From Butyrivibrio sp. NC2002 (GTDB taxonomy: Bacteria > Bacillota > Clostridia > Lachnospirales > Lachnospiraceae): a stretch of DNA of 64,000 bases. The position numbers and the translations under genes are program-made. Positions 16,956 to 26,372 of this stretch are shown in pieces. The notes below the pieces were generated by a model that saw only the letters and a list, made by a program, of their open reading frames with translations, had not been told where the DNA came from and did not search any database. Each line of letters opens with the position of its first letter. Within the stretch, counting starts at the first letter, position 1. The stretch lies in NCBI RefSeq assembly GCF_000702265.1, contig NZ_JNKZ01000007.1, positions 124,001 through 188,000 of the forward strand. Reading direction: 5' to 3'.

Positions 16956-18383
16956 ATGGCACAACTTTGGGGAGGAAGATTTCAGGGAGAGATAAGCGAA
17001 CTTGCCTGGAAATTCAATGCTTCGATTTATTTTGACAAGAGACTTATAAATCAGGATGTCCTGGGAAGTAAGGCACATGTTAAGATGCTTGCAAAGCAGG
17101 GGATCATCAGCGATGAAGAATGTTTAAGCATTCATAAGGGTCTTGACTCAATAATCAAAGATGTAGAAGACGGAAAGCTTGAAATTACTGATAAGTACGA
17201 AGATATTCACAGTTTCATCGAGGCTAATCTGATCGAGAGAATAGGCGATGCCGGCAAAAAAATGCATACCGGAAGATCAAGAAACGATCAGGTTGCTCTT
17301 GATATGAGACTTTATACCAGAGAGGAAGTAAGACATACCGGAGAAACTTTGTTTAACCTTTTGAAGGTACTTGATAATCTTATGAGGGAACATATTGATA
17401 CATATATGCCCGGCTTTACTCATCTTCAAAAGGCACAGCCTGTAACACTTGCTCATCATCTCGGAGCTTATTTTGAAATGTTTAAGAGAGATGCGACAAG
17501 GCTTTGTGATATATATAAGAGAATGAACTATTGCCCTTTGGGTGCGGGAGCGCTTGCAGGAACAACATATCCGCTTGACAGAGAATTTGTAGCCTTGCAG
17601 CTTGGATTTTATGGACCTACTGTTAACAGTATGGATTCGGTTTCTGACAGAGATTATCTGATCGAGTTTTTATCTGCTCTTTCACTTATAATGATGCATT
17701 TGTCCAGATTTAGCGAAGAGGTGATCATCTGGAATTCTAACGAATACAATTTTGTTACGATAGATGATGCATATTCCACGGGATCAAGCATTATGCCACA
17801 GAAGAAAAATCCCGATATTGCTGAGCTTGTAAGAGGTAAGACCGGAAGAGTCTATGGCAGTCTTAATTCACTGCTTGTTACCATGAAGGGGATTCCTCTT
17901 GCCTATGATAAGGATATGCAGGAGGACAAAGAGGTCAGTTTTGATGCGATAGATAATACCAAAAATTGCATAATCCTTTTCACGGATATGCTCCGCAGCA
18001 TGAAATTCAACAAGGACGTGATGGAAAAAAGTGCAATACGCGGATTTACAGATGCTACAGACGCAGCCGACTATCTTGTAAAAAAAGGCGTACCTTTTAG
18101 AGATGCCCATGGAATTATTGGAAGAATTGTATTAAACTGTATAGAAAAAAATTGCGGAATATCAGATCTTAGTCTTGATGAACTAAAGAGTTTTTCCGAT
18201 AAGTTTGAAAATGATATCTACGAGGCAATAAGTCTTAAGAACATTATCGAAAAGAGACTTACGATTGGAGCTCCAAGTAAGGCTTCAATGAAAAAGGCAC
18301 TTGAAAAGAATAAGGAATTCCTTGATCTGTTCTGGACAAGATGTCAAAGTCCTATCTATCCGGATCTTGAAAGCGATGATTAA
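16956..18383 (+). CDS. argH: Argininosuccinate lyase
   Basis: A 475-residue enzyme of the fumarase/aspartase superfamily that splits argininosuccinate to arginine and fumarate, the last step of arginine synthesis. The N-terminal WGGRF and the family signature GSSIMPQKKNPD (276-287) with the catalytic Ser are present, as are TGRSRNDQVALDMRL and TFTHLQ-like GFTHLQKAQP. Length is usual. The ATG follows AAGAGGAG. argG is not in the window, so the gene stands alone here. Confidence 0.96.
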   Translation: MAQLWGGRFQGEISELAWKFNASIYFDKRLINQDVLGSKAHVKMLAKQGIISDEECLSIHKGLDSIIKDVEDGKLEITDKYEDIHSFIEANLIERIGDAGKKMHTGRSRNDQVALDMRLYTREEVRHTGETLFNLLKVLDNLMREHIDTYMPGFTHLQKAQPVTLAHHLGAYFEMFKRDATRLCDIYKRMNYCPLGAGALAGTTYPLDREFVALQLGFYGPTVNSMDSVSDRDYLIEFLSALSLIMMHLSRFSEEVIIWNSNEYNFVTIDDAYSTGSSIMPQKKNPDIAELVRGKTGRVYGSLNSLLVTMKGIPLAYDKDMQEDKEVSFDAIDNTKNCIILFTDMLRSMKFNKDVMEKSAIRGFTDATDAADYLVKKGVPFRDAHGIIGRIVLNCIEKNCGISDLSLDELKSFSDKFENDIYEAISLKNIIEKRLTIGAPSKASMKKALEKNKEFLDLFWTRCQSPIYPDLESDD

Positions 18384-18473
18384 TTAATTTTTATCCGGAA
18401 ATTAATATGTGCAGTAACCGAAGCAGAATAACTGCGGCGGAAATATTTATATTTTTAAGAGGAGAATGAAAAA

Positions 18474-19559
18474 ATGAGCGAGAAGTTAAAGGTGGCGGTT
18501 CTTGGTGCAACAGGTATGGTTGGTCAGAGATTTATTACAATTCTCGACAATCATCCGTGGTTTGAGGTAACAACAGTTGCTGCAAGTCCGAGAAGTGCAG
18601 GACAGACTTATGAAGAATCAGTTGGCGACAGATGGAAGATGGAAGTACCCATGCCTGAATCTGTTAAGAAGCTTGTGATCAAGGACGTAACCAATGTTAA
18701 GGAAGTTGCTGAGGGCGTTGATTTTGTTCTTTCAGCTGTAAATATGTCTAAGGATGAAATCAAGGCTATAGAAGAGGAGTATGCTAAAACCGAAACTCCC
18801 GTTGTTTCCAATAACAGCGCTCATCGTTGGACACCCGATGTTCCTATGATCATTCCCGAGGTTAATCCGGAACACGTTGACGTTATTGAGTTCCAGAAAA
18901 AGAGACTTGGTACTACAAAGGGATTTATTGCAGTTAAGCCGAATTGTTCTATCCAGAGCTATGCTCCTGCGCTTTCAGCATGGAAAGAGTTCGAACCTAC
19001 TCAGGTAGTTGCAACTACATATCAGGCTATTTCAGGTGCCGGTAAAAACTTTAAAGAATGGCCCGAAATGGAAGGCAACATCATTCCTTTCATCTCCGGT
19101 GAAGAGGAAAAGAGTGAGAAAGAGCCTCTTAGAATATGGGGGAAAGTTGAGAACGGAGTAATTGTTCCGGCAAGCAGTCCTATAATTACATGTCAGTGCA
19201 TAAGAGTTCCTGTTTTATATGGACATACTGCTGCAGCTTTTGTAAAATTTAATAAGAAGGCTACAAAAGAAGAGCTTATCGAAAAGCTCGTTAAATTCTC
19301 CGGTAAGCCTCAGGAGCTCGGACTTCCCAGCGCTCCCAAGCAGTTCATCCAGTACATGGAAGAAGATAATCGTCCGCAGGTTGCTCTTGATGTCAACTAC
19401 GAAGGCGGTATGGGCGTAAGTATAGGAAGACTCCGCGAGGATACAATCTTTGACTGGAAATTTGTAGGCCTTTCACACAATACTTTAAGAGGCGCCGCAG
19501 GTGGAGCTGTAGAATGTGCTGAGCTTCTTAAGGCACTTGGCTTTATTACCAAAAAATAA
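18474..19559 (+). CDS. asd: Aspartate-semialdehyde dehydrogenase, archaeal/fungal type
   Basis: A 361-residue NADPH-dependent enzyme that makes aspartate semialdehyde for lysine, threonine and methionine synthesis. GATGMVGQRF near the N-terminus binds the cofactor; the catalytic cysteine is C158 in KPNCSIQSY; a substrate-binding region with QAISGAGK follows. The sequence style (long N-domain with VTTVAASPRSAGQ, C-terminal RGAAGGAVECAELL) is that of the archaeal/fungal branch rather than the E. coli or Bacillus branch. The start is behind AAGAGGAG. Confidence 0.94.
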   Translation: MSEKLKVAVLGATGMVGQRFITILDNHPWFEVTTVAASPRSAGQTYEESVGDRWKMEVPMPESVKKLVIKDVTNVKEVAEGVDFVLSAVNMSKDEIKAIEEEYAKTETPVVSNNSAHRWTPDVPMIIPEVNPEHVDVIEFQKKRLGTTKGFIAVKPNCSIQSYAPALSAWKEFEPTQVVATTYQAISGAGKNFKEWPEMEGNIIPFISGEEEKSEKEPLRIWGKVENGVIVPASSPIITCQCIRVPVLYGHTAAAFVKFNKKATKEELIEKLVKFSGKPQELGLPSAPKQFIQYMEEDNRPQVALDVNYEGGMGVSIGRLREDTIFDWKFVGLSHNTLRGAAGGAVECAELLKALGFITKK

Positions 19560-19602
19560 TACACCATAATTTTGAGGGGAAATCAGGAAACAGAGGGATT
19601 AT

Positions 19603-20982
19603 ATGGAAAAAACAAAACAACAGGAAGTTGACTTATTAAACAGCTATTATTCAAACGGCAGCAATCAGATCCTTATTGTTTATGAAGTGATCAGAACAGG
19701 CAGTGAAGATGTAATAAGAGAATTTGTAAAAGGAAAGCCCTGCCTTTTCTATAGTACCTGCTCCGCAGCTGAGAGATTACAGCAATATATCTGGAGTAAA
19801 GAACTTGCAAAAAAGGGATTTGAGCTTCCTGAATATCCCACCTATACTCAGATATTTGAGCAATTTGAGAAAAGGGCAAAGGAGCTGGATAATCCCGTTA
19901 TAGTTCTTATAAATGATTTTGAGAATATAATGAAAAATTCTCCGGATTTCCTTTCTGAGATATCAAAGGTCGTTTACAGAGATTCTCACCCTCAGATGAT
20001 GGTAGTTCTGGTTGGCAGTAACTCCGCCTGGATTGAAAACAGCATGGTCGAGAAACTTGGAAGCCAGGCTCAGTATATCAGTGGCTTTTTGAAGATAAAG
20101 CCCTATACTTTCCAGGAGATGCATAAGAGATTCATGGATATGCCCTATGATGACGTAATAAGGACATATTCCATATTTGGTGGCAAGGCACTTTTATGGG
20201 ATTACTTTGATTCCAAAAAATCATTCAAGGAAAATGTCTGTGACAAGTTCCTTGATTATCAAAACAGCGTGCTCCTTAAACTTACTGATCTTATGCTTGA
20301 AGAAAACTTAAGAGAAACAGCTGTTTATAATACCATTCTTTACGGACTTGCTAACGGACAAAATAAACTTAATGATATCCATCATGCGACAGGTTTTTCC
20401 AGAGCAAAGATCATGGTTTATCTAAAGAGCCTTATTGAACTTGGCGTAGTTGAGAAGGTATTTTCATTTGCTACTACAGGTCACGAAAATGTTCAAAAAG
20501 GTGTGTACCGTATTTGCGACGGTCTTACAGGTTTTTACTTTAGATTTTTGTATCAGCATGCAAGCAATCTCATCAGATACAAGCCTGAAGAATTCTATGA
20601 AAAGTTTATCGAAAAAGATATAGATAAATTTGTTTCCTATGCATATAAGCTTGTCTGCAGGGAATATATAGATAAGTGTTCCTCATTTAATAAGCTTCCT
20701 TTCGTTATCGATGAAGAAGGCGAATGGGTTGGAAAGATGGGCACTATAGATATTGTTGCTCAGAGTGATACAGGCGATACTCTTGTAGGAATATGTGATT
20801 TTGAACACGAATTTGACGTCACAGCAATGGAACAATTAAGAAATTGCTGCAAGAGGGCAAGGCTTACACCGGATTATTATTATTTCTTCTCAGCAGTAGG
20901 ATTTGACGATAGTCTGAGGAAACTTTCCGAGGAAATGCCCGAAGTAAAACTTATAGGACTTGATGAATTAAGAATTGATTGA
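19603..20982 (+). CDS. DUF234-type ATPase-like protein with degenerate motifs
   Basis: A 459-residue protein with the layout of the archaeal-type AAA+ ATPase family that ends in DUF234: an N-terminal nucleotide-binding fold, a winged-helix part (about 250-300) and a nuclease-like C-terminal domain. The expected P-loop of type GRRRVGKT is replaced by YEVIRTGSED, so no Walker A lysine exists. The Walker B region reads VLINDFENI, and the nuclease-like ECK motif reads GICDFEH. The reading frame is intact and codon use matches its neighbours, so it is not a recent pseudogene. Such a protein is unlikely to hydrolyse ATP. Its function is unknown; it may act in binding or regulation. It lies alone between asd and topoisomerase III. 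Confidence 0.75.
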   Translation: MEKTKQQEVDLLNSYYSNGSNQILIVYEVIRTGSEDVIREFVKGKPCLFYSTCSAAERLQQYIWSKELAKKGFELPEYPTYTQIFEQFEKRAKELDNPVIVLINDFENIMKNSPDFLSEISKVVYRDSHPQMMVVLVGSNSAWIENSMVEKLGSQAQYISGFLKIKPYTFQEMHKRFMDMPYDDVIRTYSIFGGKALLWDYFDSKKSFKENVCDKFLDYQNSVLLKLTDLMLEENLRETAVYNTILYGLANGQNKLNDIHHATGFSRAKIMVYLKSLIELGVVEKVFSFATTGHENVQKGVYRICDGLTGFYFRFLYQHASNLIRYKPEEFYEKFIEKDIDKFVSYAYKLVCREYIDKCSSFNKLPFVIDEEGEWVGKMGTIDIVAQSDTGDTLVGICDFEHEFDVTAMEQLRNCCKRARLTPDYYYFFSAVGFDDSLRKLSEEMPEVKLIGLDELRID

Positions 20983-21010
20983 TAAATTATAATAAGAAAA
21001 AAATTAAAAG

Positions 21011-21044
21011 ATCACTTGGCAATTTTGCCAAGTGATTAATTTTT
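21011..21044 (+). terminator. Rho-independent terminator after the DUF234-like gene
   Basis: A 10-base-pair stem (ATCACTTGGC with GCCAAGTGAT) encloses a short A/T loop and is followed by TAATTTTT. It ends 14 bases before the topoisomerase start. Confidence 0.8.
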
Positions 21045-21057
21045 AGGGGTTTTATAA

Positions 21058-24000
21058 GTGTCAAAAAAACTAATCATAACTGAGAAACCTTCGGTTGCCA
21101 GAGATTTTGCGAGAGTGCTTCGCGTAAACGGGAACAGAAACGGTTTTATTGAAAACGATGAATACGTAATATCATGGTGCTATGGTCATCTTGTGGAGAT
21201 GCAATACCCGGAAGCTTACGATATAAAATATAAGTCTTGGAATCTAAGCGATCTTCCTTTTCTTCCAAAAGAATATAAATATGGTGTAGTTGAGAGTGCA
21301 AAAGAGCAATACAATGTTGTGCATTCGCTTCTTTTCAGAGAGGACATAGATACCGTTTACTGGGCAGGAGACTCGGGAAAAGAAGGACAGACTATCGAAG
21401 AAAACATAAGAAATTTCGGCGGTGTACGAGAGGGGATGAAGGAGCTCAGAGTCTGGATCGACTCACAGACTGATGATGAGATAAGGCGCGGAATAAATGA
21501 AGCAAAGCCTATGAGCGACTATGCCCTTCTAGGTAAGAGCGGTATCATGCGTACTATCGAGGATTACAGTCTCGGAATTAACTTTTCGAGAGCTCTTTCC
21601 GTTAAATACGGAAAAATGATCAATGATGCTGCTGCCACAAAGAGCTACACAGCCATTGCAATTGGACGTGTTATGACCTGCGTTCTCGGAATGGTCGTAA
21701 ACAGGGAAAGAGAAATAAGAAACTTTGTAGAGACACCTTTTTACAGGATTGTCGGCACTTTTTCTGATGTTTCCTTTAATGGAGAATGGAAAGCGGTAGA
21801 GGGCACAAAGTACTATAATTCACCACTTTTATATAAAGAGAACGGCTTTAAGGAAAGAGAGAGCGCAGAGAAGCTGATATCGGACCTTTCAGGAAAACAG
21901 GCTGTGATCGATAGCATAGAATCCGGTAAGTCTAAAAAGAGAGCGCCGCTTCTTTTTAACCTTGCAGAGCTTCAGGGAGAATGCTCCAAGATATTTAAGA
22001 TAAGTCCTGCGCAGACTCTTGACGTGATACAGGACTTATATGAAAAGAAGCTTACAACATATCCAAGAACAGATGCCAGAGTTTTGACAACTGCTGTGGC
22101 TAAGGAAATAAGGAAAAACATAAGCGGACTTTCGGGATATGCCGATATGGAGAAATTTGCAAAGGAAGTACTTGCAAACAATGCGTTTGTAGGGCTTGAG
22201 AAGACTTCTTATGTAGATGATTCCAAAGTAACCGACCACTATGCGATAATTCCAACAGGACAGACAGGTGCGATATCATCTTTGTCATCACTTTCAAAAG
22301 CTGTTTATGATCTTATCTGTAAGAGATTTTTATCTATTTTTTATCCTCCTGCAGAGTACAAGACTGTAAAGCTGCAGATTGATGTAGATGGAGAAAAGTT
22401 CTTTGCATCAGCAAAAGTGCTTGTTTCTCCGGGTTACCTTAAGGTGGCAGGAATCCCTCAAAAAAAAGAAAATGATGAGGGAGATGAAATTGATGATAAT
22501 TTTTCAAAAGAAGATTTCATCAAATTTGCAGACAGCGCAAAAAAAGGCGATGTACTTACGGTATCAGGTTATGAGCTTAAAGAGGGCAAGACATCACCGC
22601 CAAAAAGATATACTTCAGGAAACCTGGTACTTGCCATGGAAAATGCCGGAAATCTCATAGAAAACGAAGAACTTCGCGAGCAGATAAAGAAATCGGGTAT
22701 CGGTACTTCTGCTACAAGAGGCGAGATAATAGAGAAACTGGTAAGGATAAAGTATCTTAATCAGAACAATAAGACTCAGATCATAACACCTGAAAATATC
22801 GGTGAGATGATCTATGAGGTTGTGAATCTATCAGTTCCTACACTTCTAAATCCCGAGATGACAGCCAGCTGGGAAAAGGGGCTTGAAGGCATTGTAAACG
22901 GCAGCGTTGATGCCGATGAATACAGGCAAAAGCTTGAAAACTATATCCGTAAAGAAACAGATAATATGATACATAATGACCTGACAACTCAGATAGTTGA
23001 CAGGATCCATGAATTTACAGGAAAAGAGTCAAAAGGAATTGCTGTAAGGAAAAAGCTTGGCATAAAGTGTCCTATGTGCGGAGGCGAGCTTTCAACAACA
23101 AGTTTTGGCTACGGCTGCAGCAACTATTTTAATGAGAAAATAAAATGTCCCTTCAGTATAGGAAAAGTCGCAGGACGTGACCTTTCACCAGAAGAATTCA
23201 CCAAGCTTATGACTGAGGGAAAGACAGATATTCTTGATGGATTTACAGGTAAAAACAAGAAGCCATTTAGTGCAAGGCTCATTCTAGATAAGGACGAGAG
23301 CGGAAAGCCGCAGATAAATTTCAACTTTGAAGGTGTAGGTCCCAAATTCCTTGAAGGAGTAACCTGCCCTGACTGCGGTGGCAGGATCATGATAATGGGC
23401 AAGAACTATATCTGCGAAAATAATAAGATAAATGATCCGGCTTCTTGTAAATTCTTTCTTGGAAAAATATGCAATAAGCAGCTCACAGAGGGCAATGTCC
23501 TTGAGCTTTTAAAGGACGGTAAAACTTCTACAATAAGAGGCTTTAAGGGCAAAAGTAACAAGAAGTTTGATGCTTGTCTTGTCCTTAAGAAAAATGAAGA
23601 AGGAAAAGCTGAGATAGGATTTGATTTTGAAAACGTTGAAGTAAAGACCATCAAAGGAATTTCGTGTCCTGTTTGCGGCGGAGATATTGTAAAAACAAGC
23701 TTTGGCTACGGCTGCAATAATTACAACAGAGAAAATCCCGAAGAAGGTTGCAGGTTCAGTATTGGCCAGATCGCAAAAGTGAATCTTAAGGAAGCACAGA
23801 TAAAAGAGCTCATTACCAATGGTATAACCTCCACTATTTCAGGTTTTAGATCAAAAACCGGAAATAAGTTTGATGCAAAGCTTGCGCTTTCCAAGGATGA
23901 GCAGGGAGTAATTACCGGAGTTAAGTTCGTATTTGAAAATGAGGACAAACTCATGGAGGGCATAAAATGCCCTAAGTGCGGAGGAGATATTATAAAAGGG

Positions 24001-24222
24001 CATTTTGGATACCACTGTAAGAACTTTGTAAGAGAAGGCGATGGCTGCAAATTCTATATTGGAAAGATAGCCGGACTTATGCTTTCAGAGGAGGATTTCA
24101 TAAAACTTGTAAATGAGAAGCAGACTGAGAAAATAGGCGGATTTACGAGTAAGAAGGGAACAGCTTTTGAAGCAAGGCTTAAGTTTGACGAAAACTTTAA
24201 TGTGGTATTTGACTTTAATTAG
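21058..24222 (+). CDS. topB: Type IA DNA topoisomerase III with four C-terminal zinc-ribbon repeats
   Basis: A 1054-residue topoisomerase that passes single DNA strands and probably resolves recombination or replication intermediates. The Toprim domain starts with LIITEKPSVA (E9). The acidic DxDxE set reads D105-S-G107-K-E109, so the second Asp is missing. The active-site tyrosine is Y335 in TTYPRTD, and GTSATRGEII is present. From about residue 669 to the end there are four repeats of about 100 residues, each starting CPxCGG and holding two further Cys; the family usually has at most a short tail. The start is GTG behind AGGGG. Confidence 0.92.
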   Translation: MSKKLIITEKPSVARDFARVLRVNGNRNGFIENDEYVISWCYGHLVEMQYPEAYDIKYKSWNLSDLPFLPKEYKYGVVESAKEQYNVVHSLLFREDIDTVYWAGDSGKEGQTIEENIRNFGGVREGMKELRVWIDSQTDDEIRRGINEAKPMSDYALLGKSGIMRTIEDYSLGINFSRALSVKYGKMINDAAATKSYTAIAIGRVMTCVLGMVVNREREIRNFVETPFYRIVGTFSDVSFNGEWKAVEGTKYYNSPLLYKENGFKERESAEKLISDLSGKQAVIDSIESGKSKKRAPLLFNLAELQGECSKIFKISPAQTLDVIQDLYEKKLTTYPRTDARVLTTAVAKEIRKNISGLSGYADMEKFAKEVLANNAFVGLEKTSYVDDSKVTDHYAIIPTGQTGAISSLSSLSKAVYDLICKRFLSIFYPPAEYKTVKLQIDVDGEKFFASAKVLVSPGYLKVAGIPQKKENDEGDEIDDNFSKEDFIKFADSAKKGDVLTVSGYELKEGKTSPPKRYTSGNLVLAMENAGNLIENEELREQIKKSGIGTSATRGEIIEKLVRIKYLNQNNKTQIITPENIGEMIYEVVNLSVPTLLNPEMTASWEKGLEGIVNGSVDADEYRQKLENYIRKETDNMIHNDLTTQIVDRIHEFTGKESKGIAVRKKLGIKCPMCGGELSTTSFGYGCSNYFNEKIKCPFSIGKVAGRDLSPEEFTKLMTEGKTDILDGFTGKNKKPFSARLILDKDESGKPQINFNFEGVGPKFLEGVTCPDCGGRIMIMGKNYICENNKINDPASCKFFLGKICNKQLTEGNVLELLKDGKTSTIRGFKGKSNKKFDACLVLKKNEEGKAEIGFDFENVEVKTIKGISCPVCGGDIVKTSFGYGCNNYNRENPEEGCRFSIGQIAKVNLKEAQIKELITNGITSTISGFRSKTGNKFDAKLALSKDEQGVITGVKFVFENEDKLMEGIKCPKCGGDIIKGHFGYHCKNFVREGDGCKFYIGKIAGLMLSEEDFIKLVNEKQTEKIGGFTSKKGTAFEARLKFDENFNVVFDFN
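23063..24219 (+). repeat. Four diverged repeats coding zinc-ribbon units of TopB
   Basis: Units begin near 23063, 23359, 23659 and 23965, a spacing of about 300 bases. Each encodes CPxCGG, then GYxC or NYIC, a second single Cys, and a segment of the form (I/V)xGFxxKxxxxFxAxL. They are diverged at the DNA level, so the duplications are old. Confidence 0.85.
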
Positions 24223-24276
24223 TGCTAATCTGTTACTGTTTGTAAGAAATATCTTATAAGTGAAAGGATCATATTT

Positions 24277-24951
24277 ATGAAAGAATATTCTGTTGAAAAC
24301 TTATATACATTATCTGAGACGATCGCTGCGGAGATTTTTGAGAATGTTACATATCCTTGGGAAGTTCTTCCCAAGATTAAGGATTTTATATTAAAGCTTG
24401 GAAATACACTTCCTGCAGACAAGTTTGAAAAAAGAGGAGACGATATCTGGATTGCTAAAAGCGCAAAGGTATTTGACTCAGCTTATATAGCTGGTCCCTG
24501 CATTATAGATGAGGACGCTGAGATCAGACAGTGCGCATTCATAAGAGGCAATGCGATCGTCGGAAAAGGCGCTGTTGTCGGAAATTCAACAGAGCTTAAG
24601 AACGTTATTTTATTTAACAAGGTTCAGGTTCCTCACTACAACTACGTTGGAGACTCCATCCTTGGCTTTAAGTCACACATGGGTGCAGGCTCTATTACTT
24701 CAAACGTAAAATCAGATAAAAAACTCGTTGTAGTCAAAAACGGAAAAGATGATACTGTTGAAACCGGCCTTAAAAAATTCGGTGCAATGCTCGGAGACAA
24801 TGTAGAAGTTGGCTGCGGTAGCGTTCTTAATCCCGGCACTGTTATCGGCAAAGAGACAAATATTTATCCACTGTCATCTGTAAGAGGCTGCATCCCTGCA
24901 AGACATATCTTTAAGGACAAGGACCATATTGTTGAGAAGACTGAAGACTGA
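24277..24951 (+). CDS. Left-handed beta-helix (hexapeptide-repeat) acyltransferase-like protein
   Basis: A 224-residue protein. After about 60 helical residues, imperfect hexapeptide repeats (IAKSAKVFDSAYIAG, IDEDAEIRQ, VGKGAVVGNST) form a left-handed beta-helix to about residue 205. The segment with NYVGDSILGFKSHMGAGS resembles the C-terminal acetyltransferase part of GlmU-like and sugar-1-phosphate enzymes, but no nucleotidyltransferase domain is present. Such proteins are often named UDP-GlcNAc pyrophosphorylase in Lachnospiraceae; that name is not supported by the domains seen. Acyl transfer to a sugar or nucleotide sugar is the best guess. Confidence 0.75.
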   Translation: MKEYSVENLYTLSETIAAEIFENVTYPWEVLPKIKDFILKLGNTLPADKFEKRGDDIWIAKSAKVFDSAYIAGPCIIDEDAEIRQCAFIRGNAIVGKGAVVGNSTELKNVILFNKVQVPHYNYVGDSILGFKSHMGAGSITSNVKSDKKLVVVKNGKDDTVETGLKKFGAMLGDNVEVGCGSVLNPGTVIGKETNIYPLSSVRGCIPARHIFKDKDHIVEKTED

Positions 24952-25002
24952 TAAAGCTGCTTTTTACATAGATAATAACTTATATATGCTGATATTTAGT
25001 GT

Positions 25003-25031
25003 TTGACGAATATTCATTAGGGTATTATACT
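25003..25031 (+). promoter_or_regulatory. Strong sigma-70 type promoter for the DUF6465 gene
   Basis: TTGACG, a 17-base spacer and TATACT, 42 bases upstream of the start. Five of six bases match at each box. Confidence 0.75.
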
Positions 25032-25072
25032 AAAAAAAGTTTAGTTATTATTTCTATGGAGGAGGAAATCAG

Positions 25073-25276
25073 ATGGCAGCAATTAAGACAAAGATTGAGC
25101 TTCAGTATGGCGATAAGTCTGTATCACAAGATGACCTTGTAGCAAGAGCTAAGGCAGCTTTTGAGGAAAAGTACAATGTCAAGGGCGTTAAGAGTCTGGA
25201 ACTTTATGTAAAGCCTGAGGACGGAAAAGCTTATTATGTTGTTAATCACGAAATGACAGGCGACATCGATCTGTAA
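25073..25276 (+). CDS. DUF6465 family small protein
   Basis: A 67-residue protein with no membrane segment, predicted as helix between beta strands, with the pattern KTKIELQYGDKSV and SLELYVKPEDGKAYYVVN. I recognise it as the small DUF6465 family found in Lachnospiraceae; its function is unknown. It has a strong promoter, a very good GGAGGAG site, codon use of a highly expressed gene and its own terminator, so it is probably abundant in the cell. Confidence 0.85.
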   Translation: MAAIKTKIELQYGDKSVSQDDLVARAKAAFEEKYNVKGVKSLELYVKPEDGKAYYVVNHEMTGDIDL

Positions 25277-25305
25277 TTTCAAAATCGAATTACTGAAATC
25301 ATGAG

Positions 25306-25336
25306 GCCCTGGGCTTGTAGCTCAGGGCATTTTTTT
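25306..25336 (+). terminator. Rho-independent terminator after the DUF6465 gene
   Basis: A 10-base-pair stem (GCCCTGGGCT with AGCTCAGGGC, one G-U pair) and a 3-base loop, followed by A and seven T. Confidence 0.88.
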
Positions 25337-25346
25337 GGAGTAAATA

Positions 25347-26264
25347 ATGTATAAAGAATTATCAAATGAAACAAGTTATGAGAAGATAAAAAACTGTGAA
25401 CTGTTTTTACTTGATATGGACGGAACACTTTATCTTGGAGATGATGTGTTTGACGGTGCAATCGATTTTATAAATACTCTTTCCGAAAACGAGAAGGATT
25501 ATATATATCTTACAAATAATTCTTCAAGAGCAGGCACCGACTATGTTACGAGGCTTAAGAATATGGGATTTGTCTGCGAAGAAAGAAATGTTTATACATC
25601 CGGAATGGCAACAGCAAAGTACCTTCTGGATAAGTACAAAGATAAACAGATTCTTGTACTTGGAACGGATACCTTTGTAAATGAGCTTAAGAGTGCAGGC
25701 TTAAAAGTATTTACGTCATCTGAATACGACAAAGATGATTTTGCAAAGAAAGATATTTTTTCAGGACTTTTATTTAACAGCGCTGAAGAAGTACGAGATC
25801 ATCTTGATGATGAAAAAGAACTTCCCGTGGTATGCGTCGGTTTTGATACGCAGCTTGTATATAGAGACCTTGATCTTGCGGTACATTTTTTAAGAAAAGG
25901 ATCTGCGTTTATTGCCGCTAATCCTGACTGGGTATGCCCTATGCCAAAGGGAGAAGTTCTTCCCGACTGCGGAAGTATCTGCGCACTCCTTACTGCTTCA
26001 TCCGGCGAGGAGCCTTTCTATATCGGAAAGCCAAACAGAAACATGGTAGATATTATTTCAAAAGTAAGAGGCGTTCCAAACGAGCGCATTTGCTGCGTAG
26101 GTGACAGATTGTATACGGATATCGCTGTTGCCCAAAATGCAGGCGCTGTTTCTGTCTGTGTGCTTTCGGGAGAGAGCAGCTATGATATGGTACTTGATAT
26201 GAACCCAAAACCGGATTATACATTTGATGATGTGCGCGATATTGCCAAAGTCATTGATAAGTGA
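25347..26264 (+). CDS. HAD-IIA family phosphatase (NagD-like)
   Basis: A 305-residue haloacid dehalogenase-type phosphatase. Motif I is LLDMDGTLY (nucleophile D23, acid D25), motif II is TNNSS, motif III Lys lies in YIGKPNRNM and motif IV is GDRLYTDI. The cap domain of type IIA lies between motifs II and III. It probably acts on sugar phosphates or nucleotides; the substrate cannot be told. The ATG follows TTGGAG and lies 10 bases after a terminator, so its own promoter is unclear and some read-through is likely. Confidence 0.9.
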   Translation: MYKELSNETSYEKIKNCELFLLDMDGTLYLGDDVFDGAIDFINTLSENEKDYIYLTNNSSRAGTDYVTRLKNMGFVCEERNVYTSGMATAKYLLDKYKDKQILVLGTDTFVNELKSAGLKVFTSSEYDKDDFAKKDIFSGLLFNSAEEVRDHLDDEKELPVVCVGFDTQLVYRDLDLAVHFLRKGSAFIAANPDWVCPMPKGEVLPDCGSICALLTASSGEEPFYIGKPNRNMVDIISKVRGVPNERICCVGDRLYTDIAVAQNAGAVSVCVLSGESSYDMVLDMNPKPDYTFDDVRDIAKVIDK

Positions 26265-26372
26265 TCATTTAAGGTTTAAACGACACTAAAACAAGTTCAA
26301 AATTTTTTTCAAAAAAAACTTACATCATCGAAAATTATCTTATAAAATAGCTAGGTCGTCGGACATTAGTAA

